Shown: in pieces, positions 6,261 to 6,454 of the stretch
Layout: every line of letters starts with the position of its first letter
How positions within the stretch are numbered: position 1 is the stretch's first letter
NCBI GenBank assembly: GCA_003225595.1
Contig: QIAR01000439.1
Coordinates: 1 to 6,454, forward strand
DNA length: 6,454 bases
Source: Acidobacteriota bacterium
GTDB taxonomy: Bacteria; Acidobacteriota; Terriglobia; Terriglobales; Acidobacteriaceae
Reading direction: 5' to 3'
The notes under the pieces: model-generated
The model's database searches: none
What the model was told of the DNA's origin: nothing
What the model saw: the letters and a program-made list of their open reading frames with translations, nothing else
Program-made: the position numbers and the translations under genes

Positions 6261-6454
6261 TGAACGAGGCGCGATTCGGCTACAGTTTCCTGCGGCATGA
6301 TGAAGTACCGCAGGAGTCGGTACACGACAGTTCTCTGGGCATGCAGCGCTCGAACGCTGGCCAGTATCCCGGCTTGCCGCTGATTGTGCTGGGTCGCGAT
6401 GAAGGCGCCGCATCCATTGGGACCTCCGATATCACCTATCGCGGCAACATGCCG
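6261..6454 (+). repeat. 194-bp exact direct repeat, copy 2 (orphan receptor fragment reaching the window edge)
   Basis: This is a perfect copy of 4044-4237, in the same orientation, 145 bases after the receptor gene ends. It begins abruptly in mid-gene, with no signal peptide, regulatory domain or plug in front of it. The receptor reading frame is open through the copy and upstream to 6179, but no start codon with a convincing ribosome site precedes it. If real, it is a truncated second receptor copy (pseudogene or recombination remnant) that continues beyond the window. If not, it is a contig-end assembly error. The absence of any substitution over 194 bases means it has had no time to diverge, or is not a real second locus. 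Confidence 0.95.

Noticed and set aside
4044..6454. The 194-bp repeats as ends of an insertion sequence or composite transposon
   Set aside because: No transposase is present between them, copy 1 is uninterrupted receptor coding sequence, and no terminal inverted repeats or target duplications are visible.

Overview
The window looks like a chromosomal piece from a member of the Acidobacteriota (Terriglobia/'Acidobacteriia'-like), probably from soil or a metagenome. Three things point there. There is a very large Oar-like TonB-dependent receptor with an N-terminal carboxypeptidase-regulatory domain. Its neighbour is a winged-helix/TolB-like/TPR membrane-anchored regulator. A small secreted protein has the 'Cys-x-x-x-x-Leu-x-Gly-x-Tyr-x-Phe' pattern I associate with that phylum. 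The assignment rests on family knowledge and style; there is no rRNA or other phylogenetic marker here.

Layout. Positions 1-75 hold a GC-rich hairpin downstream of the first gene. A small exported protein of unknown function is encoded on the minus strand (best start 495, possible alternative start 549, stop at 76). A divergent intergenic region (about 550-732) carries a perfect TATAAT -10 element, a strong Shine-Dalgarno and an 11-bp direct repeat resembling OmpR/PhoB-type binding sites. On the plus strand, 733-2607 encodes a 624-residue one-component regulator: cytoplasmic winged helix, one membrane span, TolB-N/FlgO-like domain and TPR array. After a 67-bp gap with a near-palindrome, 2675-6115 encodes an 1146-residue outer-membrane TonB-dependent receptor-like protein. 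A 145-bp non-coding stretch follows. The window then ends in a 194-bp exact copy (6261-6454) of an internal piece of the receptor gene (4044-4237).

Working model (inference). The regulator and receptor are probably co-transcribed. The regulator is built to sense something in the periplasm and act on nearby promoters, possibly the divergent one between itself and the small secreted protein. The receptor would import or bind a large substrate, possibly an oligosaccharide or peptide, which the sequence does not identify. The most unusual feature is the exact 194-bp repeat running to the window edge. It is either a very recent partial duplication, such as the start of a second receptor copy, or an assembly artefact at a contig end. 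No tRNA, rRNA, CRISPR array, transposase or phage gene was seen.
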